Assembly: GCA_902805475.1 (NCBI GenBank)
Contig: CADCSX010000003.1
Location: 496,001 to 560,000, forward strand
Source of the DNA: Entonaema liquescens
Lineage: Eukaryota > Ascomycota > Sordariomycetes > Xylariales > Xylariaceae
DNA length: 64,000 nt
Reading direction: 5' to 3'
Positions 11,801 through 22,900 of the stretch are shown here, piece after piece. Under the pieces are notes generated by a model that had not been told where the DNA came from, made no database searches, and saw nothing but the letters and a program-made list of their open reading frames with translations. The translations under genes were made by a program, and so were the position numbers. Within the stretch, counting starts at the first letter, position 1; the number at the start of each line of letters is the position of its first letter.

Positions 11801-12257
11801 AGAAGTGCTTACGAAGATTGAGAGCCTAAGTCCGGATACTGAAATTATTCAAGATATGACTATAGTACTCAGGGGCCCTCTGCTCCAGATATCTCAACCG
11901 ACATTTGACGGCACAACTTGGACCATTGCTATCGGCCAAAGCAGGAAACCTTCAGCGAGATTTTTTCCTGACTGCAAAGATTTAAACATATCCCAGATGA
12001 CTGGCATAGCATGTCTTGCATTCCTGGTTTTAGATCGGGAAAAGAAACAATCCCTGATACGCTCTTCCGCGGAGGATGTCCAGGGGTTAGTACTACGACT
12101 CGTAACTCAAGGCAATGGAACCGACGCGATGGATAAGTACGAACGCATTGGATACTTTACTACTAGCTATATTGCTAAAGGCAAAGACGCTCGACGGGGA
12201 CGTAAAGCATTGAAAACCGCCGAAGTAAAGACGTTGTGCTTACTAGGGTGGTCTTAG
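8879..12257 (+). CDS. Multi-pass membrane protein with C-terminal HET (heterokaryon incompatibility) domain
   Basis: Exons 8879-10232 and 10285-12257 join through a 52-bp intron (GTAAGT, ACTAAC, GAAG) into 1108 residues. Residues 1-270 hold about nine to ten hydrophobic segments (for example WIAFWVVFWIIFAIFAL, CWVAFWLSFSLSTAYIL), with two similar WxAFW openings. A cysteine-rich linker follows (CERC near 310, CHLCC near 375). The HET domain runs from about residue 530: YLALSHCWG, then FTLSRNMQDAI, YIWIDSLCIIQ, the YAGAECTIAS region and GWVMQERLLSRRILHF. HET domains trigger cell death when non-self is sensed at hyphal fusion, and many serve as generic NLR-like effectors. Here the sensor or anchor is a membrane domain I do not recognise. 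The neighbouring genes are unrelated housekeeping genes. The domain call is firm and the membrane role is inferred. Confidence 0.85.
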
Positions 12258-12650
12258 TATAGCAGCCCCCTAGTCATATAGGGAGGTCCACTTTGGTATG
12301 GCTTAGATTTGCGACAATACGCATATAGAAAATTGAAGCACATAGAAATAAATGGCTCGAATAGTAAGAATGAGATAGAAGTTGATAAATAATTTTCGAT
12401 TTAAATCTGATCAGTTAATGTGATTGGTCTAGACCCGATGCTAAGAGATACGCCCTTCGGTGGACAGACGATCGGACAGGGCGGAAAGGGGCAAAGGCCC
12501 CCAAAGAACCACCGTGCAAGAGTTGAGATCGGTTAAAAGCTATCCTAACCACCAGAATCCAGAACTATTCCATTTACACTAACAAGAATTGTCCAAGCCT
12601 TATTATTTATCATCGGTCTTCTGGTCTAAGTAGCTTAGGTACTTTCCATC
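12258..12650. other. Intergenic
   Basis: 3' region of the HET gene and promoter of MAP1. TTAGGTAC lies just upstream of the MAP1 ATG. I see no gene. Confidence 0.45.
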
Positions 12651-14086
12651 ATGACAGTAGACGTCGTTCAGAAAACGTGTCTTTCAGCAGGCTGCGAAAA
12701 TAAAGCAGAGTCTCTCCAATGCCCTACATGCCTTAAACTGGGTATCGAAAACAGCTATTTTTGTTCGCAAGATTGCTTTAAGAGTGCTTGGGTAATGTCC
12801 CTTCTGGCCCCTCAACCTACGTATTTTAGATCTTTGATTTTGGAATTATTGGTTCGATTATTCTACATGCTAACACTTTATAACAGGCGGAACATAAGAG
12901 AATACACAAGGCTACCTTAAGCGAGACGCAAAATGGTATTCATACGTCTATTATGTTTGGAATCTTCTAACTTTGCTATAGTGGCGGGAACGTATAACCC
13001 ATTCCCTTCGTTCTACTTCACCGGGCCACTACGGCCAGTTTACCCACTCTCTCCAAGGCGCAAAGTCCCGAAGACGATACGGCATCCGGACTACGCAGAA
13101 ACGGGCATTCCGACAAGCGAGCTGAGGCTTACTAGGAATAAGATCGATATCCTCGACGCTGAAGGACAAGAGGCTATGCGTAAGGTCTGCAGACTAGGTC
13201 GAGAAGTATTAGACCTTCTGGCGGCTGAAGTCAGGCCGGGTATTACGACAGACTACCTTGACGAACTTTGCCATAGGCTCTGTGTAGAACGCGATGTTGG
13301 TGTCTTTGTGCTAACCCCCAGATGTTTCCGCTATATTAATCATTACTAGTCCTATCCTTCACCATTGAACTATAAAGACTATCCCAAGTCCTTTTGCACG
13401 TCTATAAACGAAGTTATCTGCCACGGAATACCGGATCAGCGTGTGCTCGTCGATGGCGACATTATCAATTTGGATGTTAGTGTGTACCACGGAGGGTATC
13501 ACGCGGATCTCAACGAAACTTATTATGTTGGCGACAAAGCGAAAGCGGACCCCGATACCGTTAGAGTGGTTGAGACAGCAAGGGAGTGCCTAGAAGAAGC
13601 GATAAAAGTTGTGAAGCCTGGGTATCTGGTTCGAGACTTTGGCGCTATTATCGAGAAATACGCCAAGTCAAAAGATTGTAGTGTCGTGAGGGACATCGTC
13701 GGGCATGGCGTCAACACTCATTTCCACAGCCCACCTAACGTTCCTCACTACGCCAGGAACAAGGCGGTTGGGGTTTGCAAGGCTGGAATGACATTTACTA
13801 TCGAGCCTATGGTTTCTTTGGGCAAGCATCAGTTCGTGACATGGCCTGATAATTGGACTATCACAACGATTGATGGGAAGAAGTCGGCGCAATTTGGTAA
13901 GTTTTACCTGAACATCTACCTTCCTCCTAAGATACATGTCTAAAGCTTGTTCGGAGAATTCATAACTGACATATGCCTAACGTTCTAGAGCATACCCTGT
14001 TGGTGACCGAAACGGGCGTCGAAGTGTTGACTGCTCGGCTACCTGCATCACCTGGTGGCCCTATTCGTACGCTGGAAGATGCTTGA
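12651..14086 (+). CDS. MAP1: Methionine aminopeptidase 1
   Basis: Removes the initiator Met from nascent cytosolic proteins at the ribosome. Five exons, 12651-12791, 12887-12935, 12982-13295, 13350-13896 and 13989-14086, encode 382 residues, close to the yeast enzyme. The N-terminus has the MYND-like zinc finger (CLSAGCENKAESLQCPTC, then YFCSQDCF). The pita-bread catalytic fold shows all five metal ligands: Asp in LDVSVY, Asp in HADLNETYYVG, His in VGHGVNTHFHS, Glu in FTIEPMV and Glu in the splice-spanning QFEHTLLVT. The third intron (13296-13349) has a weak donor, GTTGGT, but it is the only one that keeps the frame into SYPSPLNYKDYPKSF. The other donors are GTAATG, GTATTC and GTAAGT. Confidence 0.95.
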
Positions 14087-15163
14087 CTGTTACTTTAAGG
14101 ATACGATGTATTTTCGAAAATTAAAAATAGGATTGTTCACTGCGCTAAGCCCAATTTGTGAGGTTGTTAAATGTAGATCGTAGTGCGAGTTTGGCAAATT
14201 GTGTCATAAAACCTAGCTCCTCAACATCGTCTAGGATAATCTTGACAAATTAAACAATCTGATAGGCTATCCAGTTACGTTTGAATAACAACCCAGGTAT
14301 TCTGATGGGTTGTCTGAACTTACATGCCTTGCTTGAGGTAGTGGTACCAAGAGGGTTGGGTTAATTACCCCTCGTCAACAAGGAAGTAAACAAGTTGTCC
14401 CAAGCACCAATTGCGACTGACAACGTCAACAACAAGCTAGCTTTCGGCTCGTCTGCTATTTATTTGAGACCTAAACCAGGATGGTCTCCGATTCGACTAT
14501 CCGCATGTTACACGTGAGAGGAAGTTTAGTTTAAGCGACCTATTAACGTTACTAGATCTAGAATAACAATATCGAGCGTTTCGTGTCCTCCTTTCGCGAA
14601 TCGATGTTTCGCGTCGCGTTCGACAGGTGATCGTCCTGACCGTATTTTGTGATATCTCATTGGCTCTTCGCTGTTGGTACTATGAACTTAGGCACCCCCA
14701 AATTTTGCGAATGTCAGCTACGCCAAGTATAATACGCGATGTGGTGTTTGAACAAATCTGATTATACGTAGGAGTTGAATGTACTTAAAAGAAGAAGAGA
14801 ACAAGAGATATTATTAGATGATTGAAGATTATTATATGAGAGCCCATAAAATAAGAAACTTTAAAAAGGTAACTAAGTGAGATTTAAGATTTAATAGCTC
14901 TGGACCCTCTATGCAAGCAGTAGGCACTTTCCTGGAAACAGTCGTTGGTGGTAGGTAATAAACCCAATAAACCCACTTGCCCACCAGTCAGTAGAAATAT
15001 AGAACCCACCCAAACCGCCTTCTGCCTTATCGCAAGCCCCTTTGCCTTTTTTTCCCTTTGGCTTTGCCCTCAATCGCGTACATAGTACATTAAAGTATTT
15101 CGTACTTTTAAGGTTCCACCCGTCACATCTCCCGGGATCCCGCATCGTTAAACATCCTACCTT

Positions 15164-15202
15164 GACTTTTGGGACTTTTGGGACTTTTGGACTTTGGACT
15201 TT
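15164..15202. repeat. Imperfect GACTTTTGG tandem repeat
   Basis: About four degenerate 8-9 bp units in the upstream region of the Spg1 gene. It resembles simple slippage sequence, and no function is implied. Confidence 0.6.
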
Positions 15203-15374
15203 TACATTTACCACCATTCCACCACTGCACGTCTTGACCTTTCTTTTCGAAAGGCCCGCCTCAGGTACGAAAGGTATGTATGCACGAAATTATACCTTAC
15301 TACGCCCCCGGACAACCTAAGGTTAGGCATTCATTTATTGGTTACTAGACTTAATTGTCAGTTGCTAATCGCCT

Positions 15375-15404
15375 GAAATCCTGGGAAATCCTGGGAAATC
15401 CTGG
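15375..15404. repeat. Three 10-bp direct repeats (GAAATCCTGG)
   Basis: Three perfect adjacent units, about 385 bp upstream of the Spg1 start codon. They could be a slippage product or clustered regulatory sites; the sequence alone does not decide. Confidence 0.7.
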
Positions 15405-15788
15405 CCCTCATTTTCCCCTTTCCCACTTGGGTAGATTTGATGTCTACCACATGCATCTCGGGATCGACAACCGAACTCATCTTCGTATAGATAGATAGAT
15501 AATAGGACTAATACGTTATAGACGCTTAGGTTCTCTCGTATCCAACATTCCTCTTTACCTGTCGGAATCCTCACTATCCATTCCAAGACAACTCCGATGA
15601 AGTCAGACACGGGGCTAATCTGAGACCCTCTCATCACCCGTCCCAAGATTCGCCCACATTCCTTGCGTTTGAATAGCTGAAGGCTATTGCTTCTGCTTCT
15701 TCTTCTTCCCCACTGTCGCCCTCCCAATCTGGATTCGTCTACGCTGTCGGCGGGGTCTGGAGCCCAGTTCCACGACGCCTTAGATACA

Positions 15789-16851
15789 ATGGATCAAGAT
15801 CCTATGGCCGCGCCTATTCACCAAGATGTCCCCGATGACACTCTTAATGGTTTCGAGGGAACTATGAATCTCTTGAGTGAACCAGGCATTCATGAGCCTC
15901 ATCATCGGCAATCGCGATCCCTTGATCAAGGTCTAGCCAATAGCGCACATCCCGACGACATCGACCCACGTGCTATTGACCCCCATAGTGTCGACCCTAG
16001 CCCTATCGACCACAACGCTCAGTACGAGGCTCATTCATTTGAACCTCCTGCGCAGTCGATGTCCAGACCTGCTTCATCATCCGGGACTGGCGAAAGGCAC
16101 TTCAACGGCGAGGCTTCGAGAGAGAGTAATGGCGCGGATCGGAATACCCGAAATCATGTCGTGATCAAGGTCGGAATGGTTGGTGATGCGCAGATCGGAA
16201 AGACATCTCTAATGGTAAAATACGTCGAGGGCAGTTGGGATGAAGACTACATTCAGACGTTGGGTGTCAATTTCATGGAGAAAACGATCAGCATACGGAA
16301 CACCGAGATTACCTTCAGCATATGGGATCTAGGCGGCCAGAGGGAATTCGTCAACATGCTTCCTCTAGTTTGTAACGATGCCGTGGCTATACTTTTTATG
16401 TTCGACTTAACGCGCAAGAGTACGCTTAATAGTATCAAAGAGTGGTACCGTCAGGGGCGAGGCTTCAATAAGACAGCAATTCCCATCTTGGTAGGGACGA
16501 AATATGATCACTTCGTCAACTTCCCGAGGGAGGACCAGGAGGAGATATCAAACCAAGTAAGTTTACATATGAGATATGCATTGAATACCATTAGCTTACA
16601 TCCGTCTAGGCCAAACGGTTCGCTAAGGCGATGCGAGCTGCTCTCATTTTTAGCAGTACTAGCCATAGCATCAACGTACAAAAGGTTAGTCTTCTAATAT
16701 ATACTATCCACTCACACTTTGGGGTGTAGTCATACTAACCGTTTCCCTTTAGATATTCAAGATTGTCTTATCAAAGGCCTTCGATCTCAAGTGCACGATA
16801 CCCGAAATCGAAAATGTTGGAGAACCTCTTCTGCTCTACCAGTCGGTTTAA
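15789..16851 (+). CDS. spg1: Septation GTPase of the Spg1/Tem1 family
   Basis: Ras-superfamily switch at the top of the septation initiation / mitotic exit network, acting at spindle pole bodies. Exons 15789-16556, 16610-16684 and 16753-16851 give 313 residues. The G domain starts near residue 124 (VVIKVGMVGDAQIGKTSLM, P-loop at 132-140) and has the family-specific switch region EDYIQTLGVNFMEK, switch II WDLGGQREF (Gln in the usual position), and GTKYD for guanine recognition. The C-terminus IFKIVLSKAFDLKCTIPEI spans the last exon and ends without a CAAX box, as in Spg1/Tem1. The first 120 residues are a Ser/Pro/Asp-rich extension containing repeated xDP steps (IDPRAIDPHSVDPSPID). Longer N-termini occur in filamentous fungi. 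Confidence 0.94.
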
Positions 16852-18132
16852 TCTTGGGCCGGACCTCGCTTTGGAGGACCTATTGGCAGCGACCTTGTAT
16901 GTTGGCCAAGCACTTATCTTAATCGCATACATTCAATTCCCATCATCCTTTAACATTTTACGATATTCAACGGCCTTTACGACAATACGAGCCCCAGCCA
17001 GTTCTGGGCCTATACATCCTGTAGCTTTGCCACATGGCCGAAGCATGTTCTTGACGCCTGACGACCAAGCCTTCCAGCCTCAGAACATTCGATGCTTTTA
17101 CCCCTTCTTCGAGAGCATTCCTTTGATGAGCTGACATAATAACGCCGAATCGTTAAGAACACACATCTAGATACATTTCCTTTGTATGAACCGTCGCTAG
17201 ACGGACTCGATTTGCACCAGGGTTTACAAACATAGTTTCGCATTAGGGAGTACATGGGCGATCTCGACTCGGAAAAAAGAGATTTGCCAACCAGGATCAC
17301 CAGACGACAGATTGCCAGTCACTTTTTTGGCGTGGATAATCAACACAAAAAAAAAATATCAAGCCCACCCGTCGATCCTGAACTTGTCTTTTCAGTCACT
17401 TGGTTTTATTGTTTTTCGGCTTGGAGGAAAGAGGCTTGGAGGCCATATATGATTTTAATCACTAGTCGTTTAGTATCGACCTTAGGTATGACAACGCAGG
17501 TTAGCGCTGTCGTTTCCCCCCCCACGATGTTGGTTTTTAAGCTTCACACCTTTACCTGCTTGCCCATCTTTGCACACATCACTGTATGGTATACGGCAAC
17601 AATGCCGAGGAGACGAAGGGAGGAGGAGAAGGAAGATCCAATGTTGGAACAACAACAACAACTACTACTACTACGAACAACGTTAGGGTAGTAAGTAAGT
17701 AAGCAGAAGAAGAGAAATCAAGACTGATGAAAAGCAATTACTTCTTGTCCAGTGCTGTGGCTCAACCTTGTGAATGCTATTCCGCATATATATCTTTAGC
17801 TATTACTCCCTCGTAAGGACTATGCTCTGTCTATTATCCTCCTCAGGGACTTTTTAATACACAGGAGCAAAGATGAAATATAGTTACTATACATAACAAG
17901 AGGAGTTTTTTCTTCAATTGGCGTTATCGTATTTCTATCCCGTTTTCTCTAACTTGCAAGCGGTAGTAATACTATAGAATTACGCAAGAGTATGCTCTTC
18001 TTCTCTCACCCCCCCTATCCACCCACCACCCACCACCTACGCCGATGCTGATAAGACCCACCCTCATCCCCATCCCCATCCCCATTTCTATAAACTACAA
18101 AATATAGGACCCCTCCCCTCCAGCCCTATTCT
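16852..18132. other. Convergent intergenic region, 1.3 kb
   Basis: Lies between the 3' ends of the Spg1 gene and the mitochondrial protein gene. It contains a CAA/CTA trinucleotide patch near 17650-17680 and CCCCAT repeats near 18062-18085. An open frame at 17254-17691 has low-complexity ends and no motif, so I do not call it. Confidence 0.4.
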
Positions 18133-19015
18133 TCAAGAGAAGAGGGGACCGTGCATATTCATGCATTCTTTCATGCATCCCTTCAAGAAGCCGGCCCACC
18201 CTTCTGCACGCCCTCCCCTCGCCCTTCTGCGGGTCCTCGCGGGGTGTTCGGCAGCGCCTTTCTTCGACGGGACATCCGACGAGCTCGTCGCGACACGGGT
18301 GTCCTTGTGCTCGATCATCTCCTTGTACTGGCCCTGCGCGTCCTTCTTGTCCTCGTAATTGCTCGCCATGTCGCTGTTATCCGCCGTTGTAGGCGGGACT
18401 TGCCGGCCCGTCTGGCCGCTGCCAAAGGTGGCTTTGGGGTTGCCGTCTTCGGGGAGTTGGTTTGTCGGAGGGTTGTTGGAGTCGGAAGAGTCATCGGATG
18501 AGGAAGATGGGGAAGAGGAAGATGATTCATCGCCGGATTCTACGGCTGGGGCTTTTTCCTCGTCGGGGACGGGAGCGCCGCCGTGGGTGTGCGAGGATGT
18601 CTTTTTAGATGGGCCGGAGGATAGGAGCCATGCTGCAGCTGGAACAGTGATAGCGACGGAGCCGATGAGCCTACAGGTTGGGATTGTTAGTTAACTAGCT
18701 GGTTTGCTTGACTTGTTTGCATAATAGTGACATTTCTGCTACCGCTCTTCCAGCAGTATTTCGTACGCAATTGCACGTCCAATATAGCCTCCACATCTCT
18801 GAAAACCAACTCAATTGAATCCGAAGAGAAAGAAAAGGCACTTACCATGGCATATCGCTCGATTTTTCCGCACCCGCGCTTCCGCCATGGCCGCTGGATG
18901 AGTATCCTCTCCTCGCAGTCGAGCGTAATACTGATTGCCGCTGAGCTGACGCAGACGCAGCAGTTCGCCTAGCGACAGTGCGTAGGGAGGAAGTTAAGAC
19001 GCGAGACGTTGACAT
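18133..19015 (-). CDS. Putative mitochondrial single-pass membrane protein, fungal conserved
   Basis: Exons 18846-19015 and 18133-18670 join over a 175-bp intron (GTAAGT ... TGTAG), giving 235 residues. The start at 19015 opens a strong mitochondrial presequence (MSTSRVLTSSLRTVARRTAA, with further Arg/Ser to about residue 42). One hydrophobic helix follows at the splice (WLIGSVAITVPAAAWLLSSG). The rest is hydrophilic, Ser/Asp/Glu-rich and probably disordered, with EDKKDAQGQYKEMIEHKD near residue 165. The arrangement fits an inner-membrane protein with a soluble tail; the function is unknown to me. The last 35 residues become Arg/Gly/Cys-rich and read unlike the preceding tail. Shifting the frame at a GGGG run (18241-18244) gives PREDPQKGEG instead, which looks more natural, so the C-terminus may be affected by a one-base error. 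Confidence 0.75.
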
Positions 19016-19963
19016 TGTCCTAGGTACGTTTTGTCCTCTAAATAACAGCACAATTACCTACGGGAGTGAGGTGAAAGATCGCAAGTACGCAATCGCAGCG
19101 GAGTAGAAAATTAGTATTAGGAACAAACTCAATCCGGAGCGAAGGAATTCCAAGAGCAGGTCCGGGTCGGGTGTATGTCTTTTTTTTTTTTTTTAATGTA
19201 TCTCTTATGTAAGTCGGGTCTCTCTTATAAGCTCAGTCAGCCGAGGAATTCCGTAAGAACCTTGTGTTTGCTAACAGATGAAATAGAGAGAGATTCGAGA
19301 CTTGGTGAAATTTAAACTTGAGCAATATTTAAAATAAAATAAAAACAATTACTCTCAGTTGATTTAGGATATGTTATAATTATTAAAGTCTCAAGACTTA
19401 ATGCTTTTTTAGATGTGATTTTTGTTTAGAATCTTCTCGCTTTCCTAGGGTCAATTCCTCCAACAGCTTGGTGATGTCCTTTTTCGAAGTCATCCATGTC
19501 ATTCATTCTTCACAATTCCACCTTAAGTCAGTTCTTAGCAGCTTATCCATGTCCTTGACCGGAGCTCATGTGGGGCCTCCCCCGGTTAAAAAGTCACCAT
19601 TTCCACTAAAACATCACCGTTTCTTTACGTCATTACAACGCAAATACCCCAAATGCCTAGTCCGCCCTGCCAGACTTGGGTATCTATGTAACGGGTAAGC
19701 TTGGCCATAGCTCTTTTTGTGACTTTTCTCTAATGCAACCTTGGCTACGGATTATAAACGCCTGAAATCAACGTTATGAATTATCATCCTTTTTTTTATC
19801 TTAACAATGATGGCTATCCACTATTATAGAATAGCTTCCTATCATGAATTAGACCACGGTCGCCTACCACACGCTCGAGTAAGTAATCACCGAATAATCC
19901 GCGGATAGGCAGTCCAGGCCATCTAAGTGCGACAACTAAGTACCTTAGAAGGTACCTATTTCT
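19016..19963. other. Intergenic
   Basis: Promoter of the mitochondrial protein gene on the left and 3' region of CAND1 on the right. It has a run of 15 T at 19180-19194 and generally AT-rich sequence. The open frame at 19468-19698 has no support. Confidence 0.4.
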
Positions 19964-22900
19964 CTAAGCCACCTGAACTTCCCCATGTGTAGCCACCTCC
20001 CTATTCTCTTCCCGTAATGCCTTGAGTTGCCTCTCGAAGTCCTTATTGACCCATTCCCAATACTGTTGCCACACCGGATTTTGCACCGCTTGTGACCCTT
20101 GAGATTGTGCCGCCGAGCTGCCTGACCCAACGCTTGCACTAGGTAGAGTAGTCTTGGTTTTTTCGACCAGAAGGAGGGTCACGCGTAGCACGCTCTTGAT
20201 CGCCTCGTCTTGCTTCTCGACTTCTTGCTTCACTGCCCCATCCCGCAGTTTGGTGGAAAGCGTCTTCCGGTAGCACTCCGCTATCGTATCCAAGCGCCGC
20301 GTCGTCTCTTCCGGATCGATCACGATCAACTTACTAAGCATGAGGTTGCAGAGGGACCGAATATCATTCTCGTCGTTAAGGCCCGCAATAATCCGATCGT
20401 AAAATTCAAGCGAACTAACACGTGAGAATGCCGTTTCCATAAGGGCATATAGTGTCTCGTATGCGCTCTAGAAGACAAGATTAGTAACTTCACCCCTTTA
20501 GAAACGAACTGGACTATAAAGGCTTACCTTGCGGACCTCTAACCCGTCATCCACCTGGTGTTTGAATGGTCCCATTTGAACCTCACGGATGAGCTCTGGT
20601 TTAATAACAGACTCTTGTATGACATACGGTATTAATTCACCCAGGTGTGGTAAAATCAAGTCGGGTTTGTTGTGCGCTGCCGAATTCAGTGCTGTCATAC
20701 CTAGACGGCGAATTTCCATGTCTTTATCCTTTAGGACGGTCAAGAGCATTTCAAGCAATACCGTCTTCAACATCATATCGAAAGACTCGTCGCTATCTGG
20801 CAGTGTATATCGAAGAGCTTGCACAGCCACGCCTCTAAAAGCCGGTGAGGGGTCTCCCAAGAGTTCCTTTAAAAGTTAGTAGTGATTCTCATGTAACGAA
20901 ATCGAGACATACCTGGAGTTTGGGGATGTAAGTCTTGGGTTCCATGATAGCTAATCTCCCAATGCACTCTGCGCATATCGCCTTGTTGTCATCAAGTTGC
21001 GATGCCGAGAAGAGAAGTCGCCAGATTTCGCTCTCGTAAGAGCTGATGTCGGTCGACGATGCAATAGCCTGGTGTAGGATCTCCCTGATAGATTGGAGAA
21101 GTAGATACTGTTGCCCGCCAGGCTGCTTAATTGCATCTAAAATCGTCGGCAAAAATACCGACACATTACCCGCACCTGCCCGACCAAGAGCAACGGCAGC
21201 GGATACTGATACCTTGTCTGGCTCGTCGTGGAATTGTTGTAAGAAGATGCTTGGTTGCAGACCTGACTTAGCCCCGAGTCTCAGACCGATCTCTCCCAGT
21301 ATCGCCAACGCGAGGCTTTGTCTTGCAGTATCGGGTGGCGTTTTGCTGCTCGACTTATTGAGCTCATCAATAAACCCCTCGACGCTGACATCAACCTGGC
21401 CACCGCTAGCAACAAATAAAGCCCCCGCAACTTTACCCACCACTGCTGGATCACCCGCCACACCAACATCTAGAACGCCGCGCATTAACGAATTCCCTAA
21501 GCCAGTTTCGCCGACGTTGGTCACCAGAGTCACAAAGGACTCTAACGCTACGCCAGCGATATTCTTCTTAAGAAGTTCGCAAAGAGGCTTGATGAATGTA
21601 GGCGAAGAGATTAATTGGGGATGTACTCGTTGAAGCTGAGCAACGACTAGCAGAGCCGGACTCAGGAGGTAGCTATCATTTGTAGCAATGACAGGTAGGA
21701 TAGCCGTAACGATCTCGTTGGCTGTACCTAGTTGGATCTTGTCACTGGCTGCCGGGGAAAGAACCAGGTGCTGCAGGGCTTGAATGCTAGCAGCGCGGAG
21801 AGCGCGGTTTGATTTCCGAAGTTGGCCACAAAGCTCCAATGCGACTTGCTCGACCCAGCTAGGGTCGAGGTTAATGGGCGGTAAGGAATGCGCCGCTACA
21901 TTATCGATTGCTCGTACGGCATATAGTCGCGTTGTTTCGTTGCGTAGACGATCTAGGAGTAAGTTTAAAGCAGCCTGTCGCTTATCACCAGGAACAAGAG
22001 CGATTCCATCCGGAGACGAGGTCCTCGAGATCAATGTCCCAAGTGCTTGGATGGCCTTCTGGCGCACCTCAGTATCAGCATCATTTGCAGAAGCACGATC
22101 TACTATGATCTCATATAGCTTGTGCAATTCCGGCTTGTATTTATCGGTCGTGAGCCTTGCACGAGGCGGCGTAATTGCCTTTACCAGCTCTTCGGCTGTT
22201 CTGATAGCCTCGCTCGAGATTTTATAGAATCTGTCGCGAGCCGCGGAAACCACCCCTGCAACAATGTTTTCGAGGTAGCGCTGGAACAGATTTGATGAAT
22301 GTGTCTTGGCTATATCACTTGTAAAGTGAAGAACTGCCACGCGAAGTGTGGTAGCAGTAGCCGACGCGGCACCCGACAACGCAGCCGACGTCGAGCCAGC
22401 ACTACCTGTCATTCCCTTTGTGACGTCGATAATAGGCTGCATAACCTGATCGAAATAATCGGCCAAGCCACCGTTTTGCACAGCGATCAAATCATCTAGC
22501 AGATTGATTATTGCCTGCTTTGTGGCTATCTGCTTTCCTTTAAGTAGCTTGGTCGCTGACTTCACAATCTGAGGCGTTAGCTTCTTCAGATCAGCGCGTG
22601 GCCCGGTCGGCGGGACCGATTCGCGAGTAGGGGAGGTAAGACCAGTGGCTCCAAGATAGGGAGCCTTGTTGGTGTATGTGATACCGCTGCTACTCTGCCT
22701 CCGGCGCTTTCGGTTCCCTTCAAGAGAATGAAGCAATTCATCGTCGGTCGAGATAGATTGGATCACGCCCTCGCCAGTCTTTCGAATCAAAAGCGCCACG
22801 GTCCCAATTATCTCAAGACGGACACTCTCTTCTCGCTCATCAAATCGCTTAACTAGAGGAGGGGCGATTTCATTATATAATGTTCCCTTCTCAAGGAGGT

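Larger units (their letters stand above)
14087..15788. other. Intergenic, 1.7 kb, AT-rich with short tandem repeats
   Basis: The 3' side of MAP1 and a long 5' region of the Spg1 gene. It holds imperfect GACTTTTGG repeats (about 15164-15202), three copies of a 10-bp GAAATCCTGG unit at 15375-15404 and a short GATA run near 15488-15502. Open frames at 14909-15217 and 15365-15727 (minus) overlap these repeats and look non-coding. Confidence 0.45.

Noticed and set aside
17254..17691. 145-codon plus-strand frame between the Spg1 and mitochondrial genes
   Set aside because: Low-complexity ends, no motif, no coding bias; it lies in presumed 3' UTR sequence.
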